A DNA stretch of 20,715 bases, from the NCBI GenBank assembly GCA_040398805.1, contig JBBATK010000017.1, positions 1-20,715 on the forward strand, read 5' to 3'. Shown here one piece after another: positions 1 to 7,448 of the stretch; positions within the stretch are counted from its first letter, which is position 1, and the number at the start of each line of letters is the position of its first letter. The position numbers were made by a program, and so were the translations under genes. The DNA is from JBBATK01 sp040398805 (GTDB taxonomy: Bacteria > Bacteroidota > Ignavibacteria > Kapaibacteriales > NICIL-2). Under the pieces are notes generated by a model. That model was given only the letters and a program-made list of their open reading frames with translations, searched no databases and had not been told where the DNA came from.

Positions 1-1310
1 TATTTCGTGTCGAAGTCACCGGCGACGAAGTCCGGATTGTTCATCATGGCACGATGGAAGGGGATGGTGGTATGGATGCCTTCGATGGTAAGCTCATCCA
101 GTGCGCGACGCATCTTCTCGATGGCCTCCATGCGGGTATCGGCAAAGGTGATGAGCTTGGCGATCATGGAATCGTAGTAGGGCGGAATGGCGTAGCCCTG
201 ATACACATGCGAGTCCACCCGCACGCCGTGGCCGCCGGGAAAATGCAACGAGGTGATCACACCGGGCGACGGACGCCAGCCGTGCAAGGGATCCTCGGCA
301 TTGATCCGGCATTCGATGGAGTGGAACACGGGATCGCTCTGGACAAGCGAGAGCTTCTCGCCCGCCGCCACGCGGATCTGCTCCTTGATCAAGTCCACCT
401 GCAGGGATTGTTCCGTGACCGGGTGTTCCACCTGGATACGCGTGTTCATTTCCATGAAAAAGAAGTTGCGGTGCTTGTCGACAAGGAACTCCACCGTTCC
501 TGCGCCCGCATAGTTCACGGCTTTGGCACCACGAACGGCCGCTTCGCCCATGGCTGCGCGAAGCTCCTTCGTCATGATGGGCGACGGCGCTTCCTCGATG
601 AGTTTCTGGTGACGGCGCTGAATGGAGCACTCGCGCTCGTTCAGGTGGATCACGTTGCCGAAATTGTCGCCGAATACCTGCACTTCGATGTGACGCGGCT
701 CTTCGACGAATTTCTCGATGTACACATCGGGATTGCTGAACGCGGCTTCGGCTTCGTTGCGGGCTGTAACGAAGGCACGCTCGAGCTCGGCGGGCGATTC
801 CACATATCGCATGCCCTTACCGCCCCCACCCGCTACCGCCTTGAGCATGACGGGGTAGCCCACGAGCTCGGCGATGGTGTAGGCATCCTGGAGCGAAGCC
901 ACGATGCCGTCGCTGCCGGGTACCACGGGAACACCCGCGGCGGCCATGGTCTCCTTGGCGATGGACTTATTACCCATGCGGATGATCTGGTCCGGGGTGG
1001 GTCCGATGAACGTGATACCGCAGTCCCTGCAGATCTCCGCAAACGTGTCGTTCTCCGCAAGAAAACCATAACCCGGATGGATTGCATCCGCATTGGTGAG
1101 CTGCGCGGCAGCAATGATGTGAGGGATCTTCAGGTACGAGGATTTGCTCTGGGCCGGACCGATGCAGACCGCTTCGTCGGCAAAACGCACGTGCAACGAC
1201 GAACGATCCGCCTCCGAATACACCGCCACCGTCCTGATGCCCATCTCCCGACAGGCGCGGATGATGCGGAGAGCGATTTCACCCCGATTTGCTATGAGAA
1301 TCTTATTCAT
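1..1310 (-). CDS. accC: Biotin carboxylase subunit of acetyl-CoA carboxylase (C-terminus cut by window edge)
   Basis: This is the ATP-dependent enzyme that carboxylates biotin on AccB, the first half-reaction of acetyl-CoA carboxylase in fatty-acid synthesis; it is cytosolic. About 436 residues are visible from the ATG at 1310. The N-terminus MNKILIANRGEIALRI is diagnostic. HPGYGFLAEN lies near residues 79-87 and the glycine-rich ATP-grasp loop GGGGKGMR near 161-168. The motifs NERECSIQRRHQK and MEMNTRIQVEHPVTE carry the metal- and bicarbonate-binding Glu, Asn and Arg residues of the family. The frame is still open at base 3 after ...GDFDTK, and family length (about 445-450) implies only 10-20 residues are missing. 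It starts 44 bp after accB on the same strand and is almost certainly cotranscribed with it. Propionyl- or pyruvate-carboxylase subunits share this fold, but the length and the accB neighbour favour AccC. Confidence 0.96.
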   Translation of the reverse strand, partial: MNKILIANRGEIALRIIRACREMGIRTVAVYSEADRSSLHVRFADEAVCIGPAQSKSSYLKIPHIIAAAQLTNADAIHPGYGFLAENDTFAEICRDCGITFIGPTPDQIIRMGNKSIAKETMAAAGVPVVPGSDGIVASLQDAYTIAELVGYPVMLKAVAGGGGKGMRYVESPAELERAFVTARNEAEAAFSNPDVYIEKFVEEPRHIEVQVFGDNFGNVIHLNERECSIQRRHQKLIEEAPSPIMTKELRAAMGEAAVRGAKAVNYAGAGTVEFLVDKHRNFFFMEMNTRIQVEHPVTEQSLQVDLIKEQIRVAAGEKLSLVQSDPVFHSIECRINAEDPLHGWRPSPGVITSLHFPGGHGVRVDSHVYQGYAIPPYYDSMIAKLITFADTRMEAIEKMRRALDELTIEGIHTTIPFHRAMMNNPDFVAGDFDTK

Positions 1311-1354
1311 GCCGTAAAGAAGTGTGGTACATCAACGAAACACGAGCACGTGCT

Positions 1355-1813
1355 CTAGTCCGGCTTGATTTCGAACAACGGTTGATTGTACTCGACAGGA
1401 TTCTGGTTCTCGACGAGGATGCGGACGACGGTGCCGCTGACATCGCTTTCGATCTCGTTCATGAGCTTCATCGCTTCCACGATGCACAAGGTCTGACCCA
1501 CACTGACATGATCGCCAACCTTGACGAAGGCGTCGGCATCCGGTGCAGGGGCGCGATAAAAGGTTCCGACGATGGGAGACAACACGGTCTTGTTCGTCGA
1601 CGCAGGAGCCGCGGCCGGGGCAGGGGCTGCCGCAGGGGCGGCGACCGCCGGTGCCGGAGCTGCCATGGCCTGAGGCTGCATGGAGACGACGGCAGGAGCG
1701 CCACCGATGATGCGACGAAGCTTCACCGTGGTGCCCTCGTTGGCTACCTCGAGTTCGCTGAGCGTCGAGTCGTCGAACATCTTCATGAGCTTTTTCAAAA
1801 ACACTAAGTCCAT
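1355..1813 (-). CDS. accB: Biotin carboxyl carrier protein of acetyl-CoA carboxylase
   Basis: This 152-residue protein carries the biotin that shuttles CO2 between biotin carboxylase and carboxyltransferase. The N-terminal helix region (1-35) is followed by an Ala/Pro-rich flexible linker (about 39-74) and a C-terminal biotinyl domain with the canonical EAMKLMNE motif; the biotinylated lysine is K116. Length and layout match AccB. The ATG at 1813 is preferred over an in-frame TTG two codons upstream, because GGAG lies 7 nt before the ATG but only 2 nt before the TTG. It sits between efp and accC on the same strand, an arrangement common in FCB bacteria. The 200 bp upstream hold inverted repeats and a possible promoter, so accBC may be transcribed independently of efp. 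Confidence 0.97.
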   Translation of the reverse strand: MDLVFLKKLMKMFDDSTLSELEVANEGTTVKLRRIIGGAPAVVSMQPQAMAAPAPAVAAPAAAPAPAAAPASTNKTVLSPIVGTFYRAPAPDADAFVKVGDHVSVGQTLCIVEAMKLMNEIESDVSGTVVRILVENQNPVEYNQPLFEIKPD

Positions 1814-1847
1814 ATTCAATCTCCGTTAGGTGTCAGAAATCCTACAC

Positions 1848-1876
1848 AAGTTACAGGAACAGGGGAGATCTGACAA
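1848..1876 (-). promoter_or_regulatory. Possible accBC promoter
   Basis: Read on the minus strand, TTGTCA (1871-1876) is followed after exactly 17 nt by TAACTT (1848-1853), a plausible -35/-10 pair. This would give a leader of roughly 30 nt ending in GGAG before accB. The -10 match is weak (3 of 6 to TATAAT), and the element does not clearly fit the Bacteroidota TAnnTTTG consensus. Confidence 0.3.
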
Positions 1877-1899
1877 CATTTATTCGTAAGGAAACGTGA

Positions 1900-1948
1900 A
1901 AAAACAGGGCAGTTTCTGTCAAAAAGTGACAAAAAATGCCCTGTTTTT
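1900..1948 (-). terminator. Nested inverted repeat between efp and accB, probable terminator
   Basis: Perfect 12-bp arms AAAAACAGGGCA (1900-1911) and TGCCCTGTTTTT (1937-1948) enclose a 25-base loop. The loop itself contains a second small dyad, TGTCA/TGACA (1917-1921 and 1927-1931). The arms begin with A-runs and end with T-runs, so the structure could terminate transcription in either direction. It lies 66 bp downstream of the efp stop codon and just upstream of the possible accBC promoter, so the likely role is ending or attenuating efp transcription. Confidence 0.6.
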
Positions 1949-1970
1949 CGTAAAAATCTTCTGAAAATGA

Positions 1971-1988
1971 CCGTTTTCTCGAAAACGG
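1971..1988 (-). repeat. 8-bp perfect inverted repeat downstream of efp
   Basis: CCGTTTTC and GAAAACGG are separated by only two bases, 25 bp past the efp stop codon. A real RNA hairpin would need a wider loop and lose inner pairs. No T-run follows directly on the minus strand, so it is not a classical terminator by itself. Together with the repeat at 1900-1948 it gives two tandem dyads after efp. Confidence 0.45.
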
Positions 1989-2013
1989 GGTTCGTACGGT
2001 GGAACGGGAGGTA

Positions 2014-2577
2014 TTACTCCTTCACGCGCTCGATATACTGACCGGTCCGCGTGTCGATACGGATGAGTTCGCCATCATTGACAAAGGTGGGGATGCTGAT
2101 GGCTGCGCCTGTCTCCAAGGTGGCCGGCTTGAGGACGTTGTTCGCCGAATCGCCCTTGAATCCCGGCTCCGTATACGTGATGCGCAAGGTCACGTGAGCG
2201 GGAAGTTCTACGGAAAGCGGCGTGCTTTCTTCGAAAGCGACTTGTACTTCCTGACTTTCCTTCATGAACTTGGCCGCGTCGCCGACGATCTTGGCGTCCA
2301 CCGTGATCTGCTCATAGGTCTCGTTCTCCATGAACACGAAGAACTCGCCGTCCCGATACAGGTACTGGAACGGACGGGTTTCCACGCGGACGATGTCGAT
2401 GGATTCGCCGGAGCGATAGCGGTTCTCCAGCAGCTTTCCCGAGCGTACCACGCGAAGCTTCACCTGATAGAACGCACGGAGATTGCCCGGTGTGCGGTGT
2501 TCGGATTCGAGAACCTGGCAGAGTTCATTGTTGAACTTGATGAAGATGCCGGGTTTGAGATCGGATGTGGTAGGCAT
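2014..2577 (-). CDS. efp: Translation elongation factor P
   Basis: EF-P (187 residues, full family length) binds ribosomes stalled at polyproline stretches and stimulates peptide-bond formation. The KOW-like N-terminal domain, the two OB domains and the C-terminal signature region (ETGAAISIPTFVNDGELIRIDTRTGQYIERV) are all present. The functional loop reads HRTPGN at residues 27-32: the position equivalent to E. coli Lys34, normally the modified Lys or Arg, is Asn32 (codon 2482-2484). As I recall them, Chlorobi-type EF-Ps share this TPGN form, so it looks like a lineage variant and not a defect. No EpmA/EpmB or EarP gene is seen in the window. The ATG at 2577 gives the expected N-terminus. It lies 66 bp after the terminator-like hairpin of tRNA-Cys and upstream of accBC. 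Confidence 0.97.
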   Translation of the reverse strand: MPTTSDLKPGIFIKFNNELCQVLESEHRTPGNLRAFYQVKLRVVRSGKLLENRYRSGESIDIVRVETRPFQYLYRDGEFFVFMENETYEQITVDAKIVGDAAKFMKESQEVQVAFEESTPLSVELPAHVTLRITYTEPGFKGDSANNVLKPATLETGAAISIPTFVNDGELIRIDTRTGQYIERVKE

Positions 2578-2604
2578 GGCGCAACGGGAAAACGATAGTG
2601 AACG

Positions 2605-2635
2605 AAAAAAAAGCGAATCGTCAAGAGTCGCTTTT
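2605..2635 (-). terminator. Rho-independent terminator after tRNA-Cys
   Basis: On the minus strand, AAAAGCGA (2628-2635) pairs with TCGCTTTT (2609-2616) across an 11-base loop, and the T-run continues to eight T's (2605-2612). It begins 8 bases past the 3' end of tRNA-Cys and ends 27 bases before efp. It therefore separates the upstream transporter/tRNA transcript from efp, or acts as an attenuator on efp. Confidence 0.75.
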
Positions 2636-2643
2636 CATAAAAG

Positions 2644-2714
2644 AGGTCCCGGACGGACTCGAACCGCCGTAGGAGCTTTTGCAGAGCTCTGCATAGCCAC
2701 TTTGCTACGGGACC
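2644..2714 (-). tRNA. tRNA-Cys (anticodon GCA)
   Basis: The 71-nt cloverleaf folds cleanly. The acceptor stem is GGTCCCG/CGGGACC and the D arm GCA...TGC. The anticodon stem GAGCT/AGCTC holds the loop CTGCAAA, with anticodon GCA at 34-36. A 4-base variable loop precedes the T arm GGCGG-TTCGAGT-CCGTC. The discriminator base is U73, the known cysteine identity base, which agrees with the anticodon. CCA is not encoded. It lies 92 bp downstream of the last transporter gene and is followed by a strong terminator. Confidence 0.97.
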
Positions 2715-2806
2715 TTTTCTTTGTGTGTTTCAGAACAGGAATGCGAAAATAGCGGTCGGGGCAGGATTACACAACCGAAGGATGTGTCGCTCGCCGAAAG
2801 GACGCA

Positions 2807-3853
2807 CTACAAGGGCATGGCCACCGCGGCTTTTTCCACGTACGGACATGCCACCATGCGTCCGTCGTCCTGCTTCTGCAGTGCCGGCATTCCCTCCGCG
2901 CACGAGGCATGCGCCACCGGACAGCGCGTACGGAACGAGCATCCGCTCGGCTTGTTCAGCGGTGTCGGGATGTCGCCTTGGAGAACGATGCGCTTTCGAC
3001 CTTTCTTTTCCGGATTCGGTTCGGGCACGGCGGAGAGCAAGGCCCTGCTGTAGGGGTGCTTCGGAGCGAAGTACAACTGGTCGTTCGTTGCTATCTCCAT
3101 CATATTGCCCAGGTACATGACGGCGATGCGGCTGGAGATATGATGGACCACCGACAGGTCGTGGGCGATGAACAGATAGCTCATCTTGAATTCCTCGCGC
3201 AGGTCCTCCATCAGGTTGATCACCTGCGCTTGGACGGACACGTCCAGTGCGGATACCGGCTCATCGCAGATGATGAGGTCGGGGTTCGTCGCCAAGGCGC
3301 GGGCGATACCGATACGTTGACGCTGTCCGCCGGAGAACTCGTGCGGGAAGCGTGCAGAGTATTCGGGCTGAAGTCCCACCTTTTCCAACAACCACGCCAC
3401 GCGTTCCTCCACCTCTCCCGCGCCCATGTCCGGACGGTGGATGGAGAGCGGTTCGGAGACGATCTGCTTCACGCTCATGCGGGCGTTCAGCGAGGAGAAG
3501 GGGTCTTGGAAGATCATCTGGATGCGGCTGCGAAACGGACGCATGTCCTTCGTCGACAGTCCCGCCAGGTTCGTCGCCTTGCCGTTCTCGTCGTACAGGT
3601 TGATTTCGCCTTCGATATGGACGTCCGGCGACACGTGACGCAAGACATTGATGATGGCACGGCCCACGGTGGTCTTTCCGCAACCGGATTCGCCCACCAA
3701 TCCCATGGTCTCACCGCGATGAATGGTGAACGATACACCGTCCACCGCCTTCACGTCGGTGACTTTGCGCTGGAACACTCCCTCGTAGACGGGGAAATAC
3801 ACCTTCAGGTCTTTGACCTCGAGTAATACCGATCCGGGTGTTGCCTTACTCAT
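2807..3853 (-). CDS. Oligopeptide ABC transporter ATP-binding protein, second ATPase (OppF/DppF type)
   Basis: This 348-residue cytoplasmic ATPase energises peptide import. Walker A is GESGCGKT at 54-61, the ABC signature is FSGGQRQR, and Walker B ends in IICDEP followed by the D-loop SALDVS; the H-loop is in FIAHDLS. The C-terminal oligopeptide/dipeptide extension has the usual cysteine-bearing segment (GCSFRTRCPVAHASC). The start at 3853 overlaps the end of the preceding ATPase gene by 8 bp, implying translational coupling and a heterodimeric ATPase pair. In E. coli YejF the two ATPases are fused; here they are separate genes. Substrate (peptides or microcin-C-like compounds) cannot be fixed from sequence. 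Confidence 0.93.
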   Translation of the reverse strand: MSKATPGSVLLEVKDLKVYFPVYEGVFQRKVTDVKAVDGVSFTIHRGETMGLVGESGCGKTTVGRAIINVLRHVSPDVHIEGEINLYDENGKATNLAGLSTKDMRPFRSRIQMIFQDPFSSLNARMSVKQIVSEPLSIHRPDMGAGEVEERVAWLLEKVGLQPEYSARFPHEFSGGQRQRIGIARALATNPDLIICDEPVSALDVSVQAQVINLMEDLREEFKMSYLFIAHDLSVVHHISSRIAVMYLGNMMEIATNDQLYFAPKHPYSRALLSAVPEPNPEKKGRKRIVLQGDIPTPLNKPSGCSFRTRCPVAHASCAEGMPALQKQDDGRMVACPYVEKAAVAMPL

Positions 3854-4859
3854 ATCTCTGTCCTCCTTCCATCGCCGTGGGCACGATATGGCAGCGCACG
3901 AAATGATCGGGAGTGATCTCGATAAGCGGCGGTTCCGTGGTTTCGCATAGGTCTTTCTTTTCGGTACACCGTGTGCAGAATTTACAGCCTACGGGCAGGT
4001 TCATGATACTGGGGACGTTGCCGGGAATGGCGTGCAGACGTTCGTTTCGCGAATGCTCGTCTTCCGGTCGCGGTATGGACCCCATGAGTCCGCGCGTATA
4101 CGGATGAAGCGGTGTGCGGAACAGTTCACCCACCTCCGCGATCTCCTGGATCTTTCCGCCGTACATGACGATCACGCGCTGACAGGTTTCCGCCACCACG
4201 GCAAGGTCGTGGGTGATGAGCAGGATGGCGGCTTCCTTGCGACGCTCCTTCAGTTCCAGCATCAGCTCGATGATCTGCGCCTGGATGGTCACATCCAGCG
4301 CCGTCGTCGGTTCATCGGCGATGAGGAGCGCGGGATTGCACGCCAGAGCGATGGCGATCATCACCCGCTGACGCATGCCACCGGAGAATTGATGCGGGTA
4401 GTCGTGGATGCGTTTTTCGGGATCGGGGATGCCGACCAATCGCAGCATCTCCACGGCACGCTGTTCGGCTTCCTTTTCGGAGATGCCCTCGTGCGCCATG
4501 AGCACTTCGGCTATCTGCATGCCGATGCGGAACACGGGATTCAGCGAGGTCATCGGCTCTTGGAAGATCATGGCGATCTGCTTGCCGCGCACCTTGTACA
4601 TCTCCTCGTAGCTGAGCTGGACGATATCCATGCCGTTATAGAGGATGGAGCCGCCCACGATGCGTCCCGGAGGATCGGGGATGAGCTTCATGATGGAGAG
4701 AGCCGTGACGGATTTGCCCGAGCCGGACTCGCCCACGATGCCCAGCACTTCTCCCTTATAGATATCGAAGCTCACACCATCCACCGCTTTGGCCCACGTG
4801 CCTTCGATGTTGAAGTGCGTTTTGAGGTTCTGTATTTCGAACAGTTTTTCGTGCGTCAT
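3846..4859 (-). CDS. Oligopeptide ABC transporter ATP-binding protein, first ATPase (OppD/DppD type)
   Basis: This is a 337-residue ATPase partner of the downstream OppF-like protein. Walker A is GESGSGKS at 43-50, the signature is FSGGMRQR, and Walker B is LLIADEP followed by TTALDVT; the switch histidine is in LLITHDLA. The C-terminal extension has four clustered cysteines, in GCKFCTRCTEKKDLC. In at least one DppD homologue such cysteines are reported to bind an iron-sulfur cluster; whether they do here is unknown. I chose the ATG at 4859 (MTHEKLFEIQNL), where homology begins. The open frame continues further upstream, but that part overlaps the permease gene and has no family similarity. 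The 95 bp between permease stop and this start hold no other recognisable feature. Confidence 0.93.
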   Translation of the reverse strand: MTHEKLFEIQNLKTHFNIEGTWAKAVDGVSFDIYKGEVLGIVGESGSGKSVTALSIMKLIPDPPGRIVGGSILYNGMDIVQLSYEEMYKVRGKQIAMIFQEPMTSLNPVFRIGMQIAEVLMAHEGISEKEAEQRAVEMLRLVGIPDPEKRIHDYPHQFSGGMRQRVMIAIALACNPALLIADEPTTALDVTIQAQIIELMLELKERRKEAAILLITHDLAVVAETCQRVIVMYGGKIQEIAEVGELFRTPLHPYTRGLMGSIPRPEDEHSRNERLHAIPGNVPSIMNLPVGCKFCTRCTEKKDLCETTEPPLIEITPDHFVRCHIVPTAMEGGQRYE

Positions 4860-4954
4860 GAGATACTCACGTTGAGATCCGTTGTAGGTGTCAGGTCTCC
4901 GGTTCGAGACCCCATGTCTTTCTTCCGACTCTTCTCCCTCTTCGTCGATGTCGC

Positions 4955-6094
4955 CTAGCGCAATCTGCTGAACGTCTTCGGGTCGAAGGCTTCGCGAACC
5001 CCTTCGCCGATGAACACCACGAGAATGAGCGTGGAGAACATCGCGCCGAGAGGCACAAGCACCAACCACCAATAGCCGTTGGTGATCTCCCGCAAACCGA
5101 CGCCCACCATTTCACCCCAGCTGGGAGTGGGCGGTGCCAGACCGAAGCCGAGGAACTCCAAGCTCACAAGCGAACCGATGCCGCCGACGACGGCGAAAGG
5201 GAAGAAGGTGATGATGGGAACCAAGGAATTCGGAAGGATGTGATTGATAAGGATTTTCCATGTCGGCACGCCGATGGAGACGGCTGCTGCCACATAGTCA
5301 CGGGTCTTTTCGCGATAGTATTGCGCCCGCATCTGTGCCGCCACGCTTATCCACGCGAACATCGTCAGCAGCACCACGAGCAAAAGGAAGCTGGGTCGGA
5401 AGATGGACACGAGGATGATGATGAGAAAGAGGAAGGGCAGCGATTGCCAGATCTCGATGAACCGTTGCATGATCAGGTCGAACTTTCCGCCGAAGTATCC
5501 CATGAGCGCTCCGATGGGGATGCCGATGAGATATTCGAGAATGGCCACGAGCAAGGCGAAGGAAAGGGATATCTGGAATCCATACGACAACCGTGCCAGC
5601 ACGTCGCGACCTCGGTCGTCCGTGCCCAGCAGGCGCGGATCCGAATCGCTTTTGCTTTCCATGGGCGCACAGAACGGTTCGTTGCCCGGAACGGAGATGT
5701 CTTCGATGGGCGAGTACGGATGCAAGGGCATGATCACCGTATTGTCGCCACCTTCGCGATTGAACTGCTCCTGAAGGTCGCGGTACAGGCATTCGGCCTT
5801 GTTGCCTTGCTGACCCAGCGTTTCGCCGCTGATGAAGGGCGAACCGCCCAGACTGCCCACACCGGGGATATCGAGCAGGTCGCGGAACGCGGGGAAATAG
5901 CTCGTGCCATTATACCGTACGTACAGCGCCTTGTTATTCACCAGGATGGGCAAGGCGAAGGAGAGTAGGTATAACGAGGAAAGGAGGATCAGCGAGAAAT
6001 AGCCGCGCTTGATCGTCTTGAACTTTTTCCAGCGACGTTGGTTGATCGTGAGAATCTCACGGTTTCCCGCCGCTTTGGGGTCGGATGTGGCCAT
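4955..6094 (-). CDS. Oligopeptide ABC transporter permease, YejE-like
   Basis: This inner-membrane permease has 379 residues. The N-terminus NQRRWKKFKTIKRGYFSL followed by a hydrophobic segment (about 33-52) and LVNNKALYVRYNGTSYFP resembles YejE. The DppC-type hallmark LLGTDDRGRDVLARLSYG lies at about 155-172, and five further membrane segments follow. The EAA-type cytoplasmic loop is around AAAVSIGVPTWKILINHILPN. A periplasmic stretch of about 100 residues separates TM1 from the core, as in YejE and longer than in DppC. The ATG at 6094 follows the YejB-like gene by 65 bp. It pairs with that permease to form the channel. Confidence 0.9.
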   Translation of the reverse strand: MATSDPKAAGNREILTINQRRWKKFKTIKRGYFSLILLSSLYLLSFALPILVNNKALYVRYNGTSYFPAFRDLLDIPGVGSLGGSPFISGETLGQQGNKAECLYRDLQEQFNREGGDNTVIMPLHPYSPIEDISVPGNEPFCAPMESKSDSDPRLLGTDDRGRDVLARLSYGFQISLSFALLVAILEYLIGIPIGALMGYFGGKFDLIMQRFIEIWQSLPFLFLIIILVSIFRPSFLLLVVLLTMFAWISVAAQMRAQYYREKTRDYVAAAVSIGVPTWKILINHILPNSLVPIITFFPFAVVGGIGSLVSLEFLGFGLAPPTPSWGEMVGVGLREITNGYWWLVLVPLGAMFSTLILVVFIGEGVREAFDPKTFSRLR

Positions 6095-6159
6095 ATGAAT
6101 GACGTGATGTGTTTTTCTCTGGTAATACTGTCCGAGTCGTCACCCGGTTCCGTTCCACC

Positions 6160-7395
6160 TTACTTGAAGCGGATACGAGGATCGACGAGGGCGACCACGA
6201 GGTCGGAAATGATCGAGCCGACCAGCGTGACGACCACGGTGATGACGGTGAAGCAGAACACGATGGGATAATCCCGGGAGACAATCGCTTCGAATGACAA
6301 CTTTCCGATTCCATCGATGTTGAAGACGGACTCAACCAGATACGATCCCGCCAGGAAGATGGCGATGAGATACCCGATGCCCGCTGCGATGGGGATGATG
6401 GAGTTCCGCATGGCGTGCAGCCAGATCACCCGCTGTTCGCGTATGCCCTTGGCGAACGCCGTCCGCACATAGTCCTGTGAAAGGTTCTCGAGCAGGGAGT
6501 TCTTCATGAGCATCGTCAGCGACGCGAAACCGCCAAGCGAGTAGGCGATGAGCGGCAGGACGAAGTGGCTGGCTCGGTCGACGATCTTTTCGATGATCGT
6601 GAAATCATCGTACATCTTGTCCTGGAATCCGCCCAGCGGGAACAGTGGCAGGAAGCTGTCCGTAGACAGCAAGACCACGAGTACCGCGCCGAGCGCCCAG
6701 CCGGGAATGCTGTAGGCGATGAACACGATGGACGATGTGGCGAAATCGAAGGCGGAGTTGTGGCGCAGTGCTTTCTGAATACCCAGATACACGCACACCA
6801 CATACGAGATGATGAAGCTGATCACACCGAATTGGACGGAGATGGGAAGTCGGCTTCGCACCAGATCCAAGACCGGTTTACGATACGTGTACGAGGTGCC
6901 GAAGTTGCCCGTCAGGATGCCGCTGTATTCCTCGCGATAGACGCGAATGGTCACTTTACCGGATTCCGACGACGACTGCGTGAGCGTCCACTCGGGGAGC
7001 TCCTTCGACTGGTCCGCTGCATCGTAGAGTTTGTAGCCACCCGCGACAGGCAGAAGGATGACACTCTTGCCGTTACCGATCAAGCGTTGAACATTGGGCT
7101 GGAGATTATACGATTCCGCCTCGCGTTTCCACACGCCGAGCCATATCAGGTAGCGCACATACACCGGTTTGTCGAATCCGTAGAAGCGTTTCAATTCTTC
7201 AATGGCTTCGGAAGGAAGGGACTGACCCTGAACCGCGCTCGCGCCACCGGACTCCGTACTGCCACGCTTGAGCGCCATGAGCTGCTGCTCCAGCGGTCCG
7301 CCCGGTGCCAATTGCACGATGGTGAACACCACTAACGTACAGCCCAGGAAGGTGGGTATGGTAAGGAGTATGCGTCGAAGGAAATACGAGAACAT
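6160..7395 (-). CDS. Oligopeptide ABC transporter permease, YejB-like
   Basis: This is the first permease of the importer, 411 residues. The N-terminus MFSYFLRRILLTIPTFLGCT and the motif IVQLAPGGPLEQQ are typical of YejB/DppB proteins. The family's GNFGTSYTYRKPVLDLVRSRLPIS segment follows at about 163-186, then five membrane helices with the EAA loop (FAKGIREQRVIWLHAMRNSIIP). It is longer than E. coli YejB (about 364 residues). An extra hydrophilic stretch at about residues 90-158 sits in the predicted periplasmic loop between FYGFDKPVYVRYLIWLG and GNFGTSY. The start at 7395 lies 53 bp after the binding-protein stop codon, consistent with one operon. Confidence 0.9.
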   Translation of the reverse strand: MFSYFLRRILLTIPTFLGCTLVVFTIVQLAPGGPLEQQLMALKRGSTESGGASAVQGQSLPSEAIEELKRFYGFDKPVYVRYLIWLGVWKREAESYNLQPNVQRLIGNGKSVILLPVAGGYKLYDAADQSKELPEWTLTQSSSESGKVTIRVYREEYSGILTGNFGTSYTYRKPVLDLVRSRLPISVQFGVISFIISYVVCVYLGIQKALRHNSAFDFATSSIVFIAYSIPGWALGAVLVVLLSTDSFLPLFPLGGFQDKMYDDFTIIEKIVDRASHFVLPLIAYSLGGFASLTMLMKNSLLENLSQDYVRTAFAKGIREQRVIWLHAMRNSIIPIAAGIGYLIAIFLAGSYLVESVFNIDGIGKLSFEAIVSRDYPIVFCFTVITVVVTLVGSIISDLVVALVDPRIRFK

Positions 7396-7448
7396 GTGCT
7401 TTACTGTTGATGGTGACTACGCAGATCATCGGACGATCGCACGGAAGG

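Noticed and set aside
54..1358. Long plus-strand open frame (about 434 codons) opposite accC
   Set aside because: It is antisense to the clearly conserved biotin carboxylase, has no recognisable family, and its His/Arg/Asp-rich composition is typical of an antisense frame in GC-rich DNA.
4860..5072. N-terminal extension of the OppD-like ATPase
   Set aside because: The frame stays open but overlaps the YejE-like gene, and the extra 71 residues have no ABC-family similarity; ATG at 4859 is the start.
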